Below, piece by piece: positions 1-64,000 of a DNA stretch of 64,000 nt. The notes under the pieces were generated by a model, which searched no databases, had not been told where the DNA came from, and worked only from the letters and a program-made list of their open reading frames with translations. Position 1 is the stretch's first letter. Each line of letters starts with the position of its first letter. The position numbers and the translations under genes were made by a program. Source of the stretch: Glandiceps talaboti (lineage: Eukaryota; Hemichordata; Enteropneusta; Spengelidae); the NCBI RefSeq assembly GCF_964340395.1, contig NC_135564.1, forward strand, positions 4,302,861-4,366,860, read 5' to 3'.

Positions 1-63391
<63,391 letters not shown>

Positions 63392-63404
63392 CTGGAATAT
63401 TACA

Positions 63405-64000
63405 AAAAAATACCCATTGTACCAAGTCATCAACCCACTATATATAATAGGTATACCCACTGTACCAAGTCATCATCACACTATATGTAATAGGTATACC
63501 CACTGTACCAAGTCATCAACCAACGGTATATAATAGGTATACCCACTGTACCAAGTCATCAACCCACTATATGTAATAGGTATACCCACTGTACCAAGTC
63601 ATCAACCCACTATATGCAATAGGTATACCCACTGTACCAAGTCATCAACCCACTGTATGTAATAGGTATACCCACTGTACCAAGTCATCAACCCACTATA
63701 TGTAATAGGTATACCCACTGTACCAAGTCATCAACCCACTATATGTAATAGGTATACCCACTATACCAAGTCATCAACACACTATATGTAATAGGTATAC
63801 CCACTGTACCAAGTCATCAACCCACTATATGTAATAGGTATACCCACTGTACCAAGTCATCAACCCACTATATGTAATAGGTATACCCACTGTACCAAGT
63901 CATCAACCCACTAAATGTAATAGGTATACCCACTATACTAAGTCATCAACACACTATATGTAATAGGTATACCCACTGTACCAAGTCATCAACCCACTAT
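63405..64000. repeat. 43-bp tandem array running off the window
   Basis: About 14 copies of a unit with ACCCACTGTACCAAGTCATC, starting 14 bp upstream of the linker-exon acceptor and continuing past the window end. No coding sequence is seen in it. Confidence 0.92.

Noticed and set aside
63405-64000. CRISPR-like array of regular repeats
   Set aside because: Units are contiguous without unique spacers and the genome is animal; it is a minisatellite. The same applies to the other arrays.

Overview
The window is a piece of an animal genome, most likely a non-vertebrate metazoan. It is AT-rich, with short coding exons between introns of roughly 0.3-3 kb, many microsatellites, foldback MITEs and a Penelope-like retroelement. 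Species cannot be decided from the sequence alone. There is no sign of prokaryotic organisation.

Almost the whole window is one gene on the minus strand, read from about 63.4 kb down to base 1. I reconstructed it exon by exon from splice sites and phase. In order it encodes a short pre-EGF linker (63353-63391), eight EGF-like domains (62.4-54.2 kb), 26 complete CUB domains (52.75-0.53 kb) and the first half of a 27th CUB (153-1). Eight EGF plus 27 CUB is the architecture of cubilin, the large peripheral-membrane endocytic receptor that works with amnionless and megalin. The N-terminal exons (signal peptide, trimerisation region) lie beyond 64 kb and the end of CUB27 lies before base 1. Every CUB is bounded by phase-1 introns and split by one internal intron. 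The internal split is most often phase 0 just after the YDY(V/L)x motif, but it is elsewhere in about a dozen domains. All the exon pairs I list join in frame.

The introns hold the rest: (a) a 2.6-kb Penelope-like element at 45.9-48.6 kb with a 621-codon RT-GIY-YIG ORF, 636-bp inverted arms and a 13-bp target duplication, plus smaller PLE-like remnants at 5.5 and 8.65 kb and a doubtful one at 28.5 kb; (b) several MITE families, including two elements with 9-bp target duplications and a perfect 221-bp foldback; (c) one MITE at 30.1-30.6 kb that has captured, in inverted orientation, an exon of this same gene (CUB9, about 3.9 kb away); (d) a tRNA-like repeat; and (e) a dozen or more tandem arrays.

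The most unusual pattern is that at least seven independent tandem arrays, with units of 18, 30, 46, 53, 58, about 64 bp and one degenerate array, contain the 3' end of an exon together with its 5' splice site. Each array therefore repeats a decoy splice donor next to the real one. One of them (18-bp unit, 32.6-33.3 kb) stays in the reading frame of the exon. I saw no array that contains a splice acceptor.
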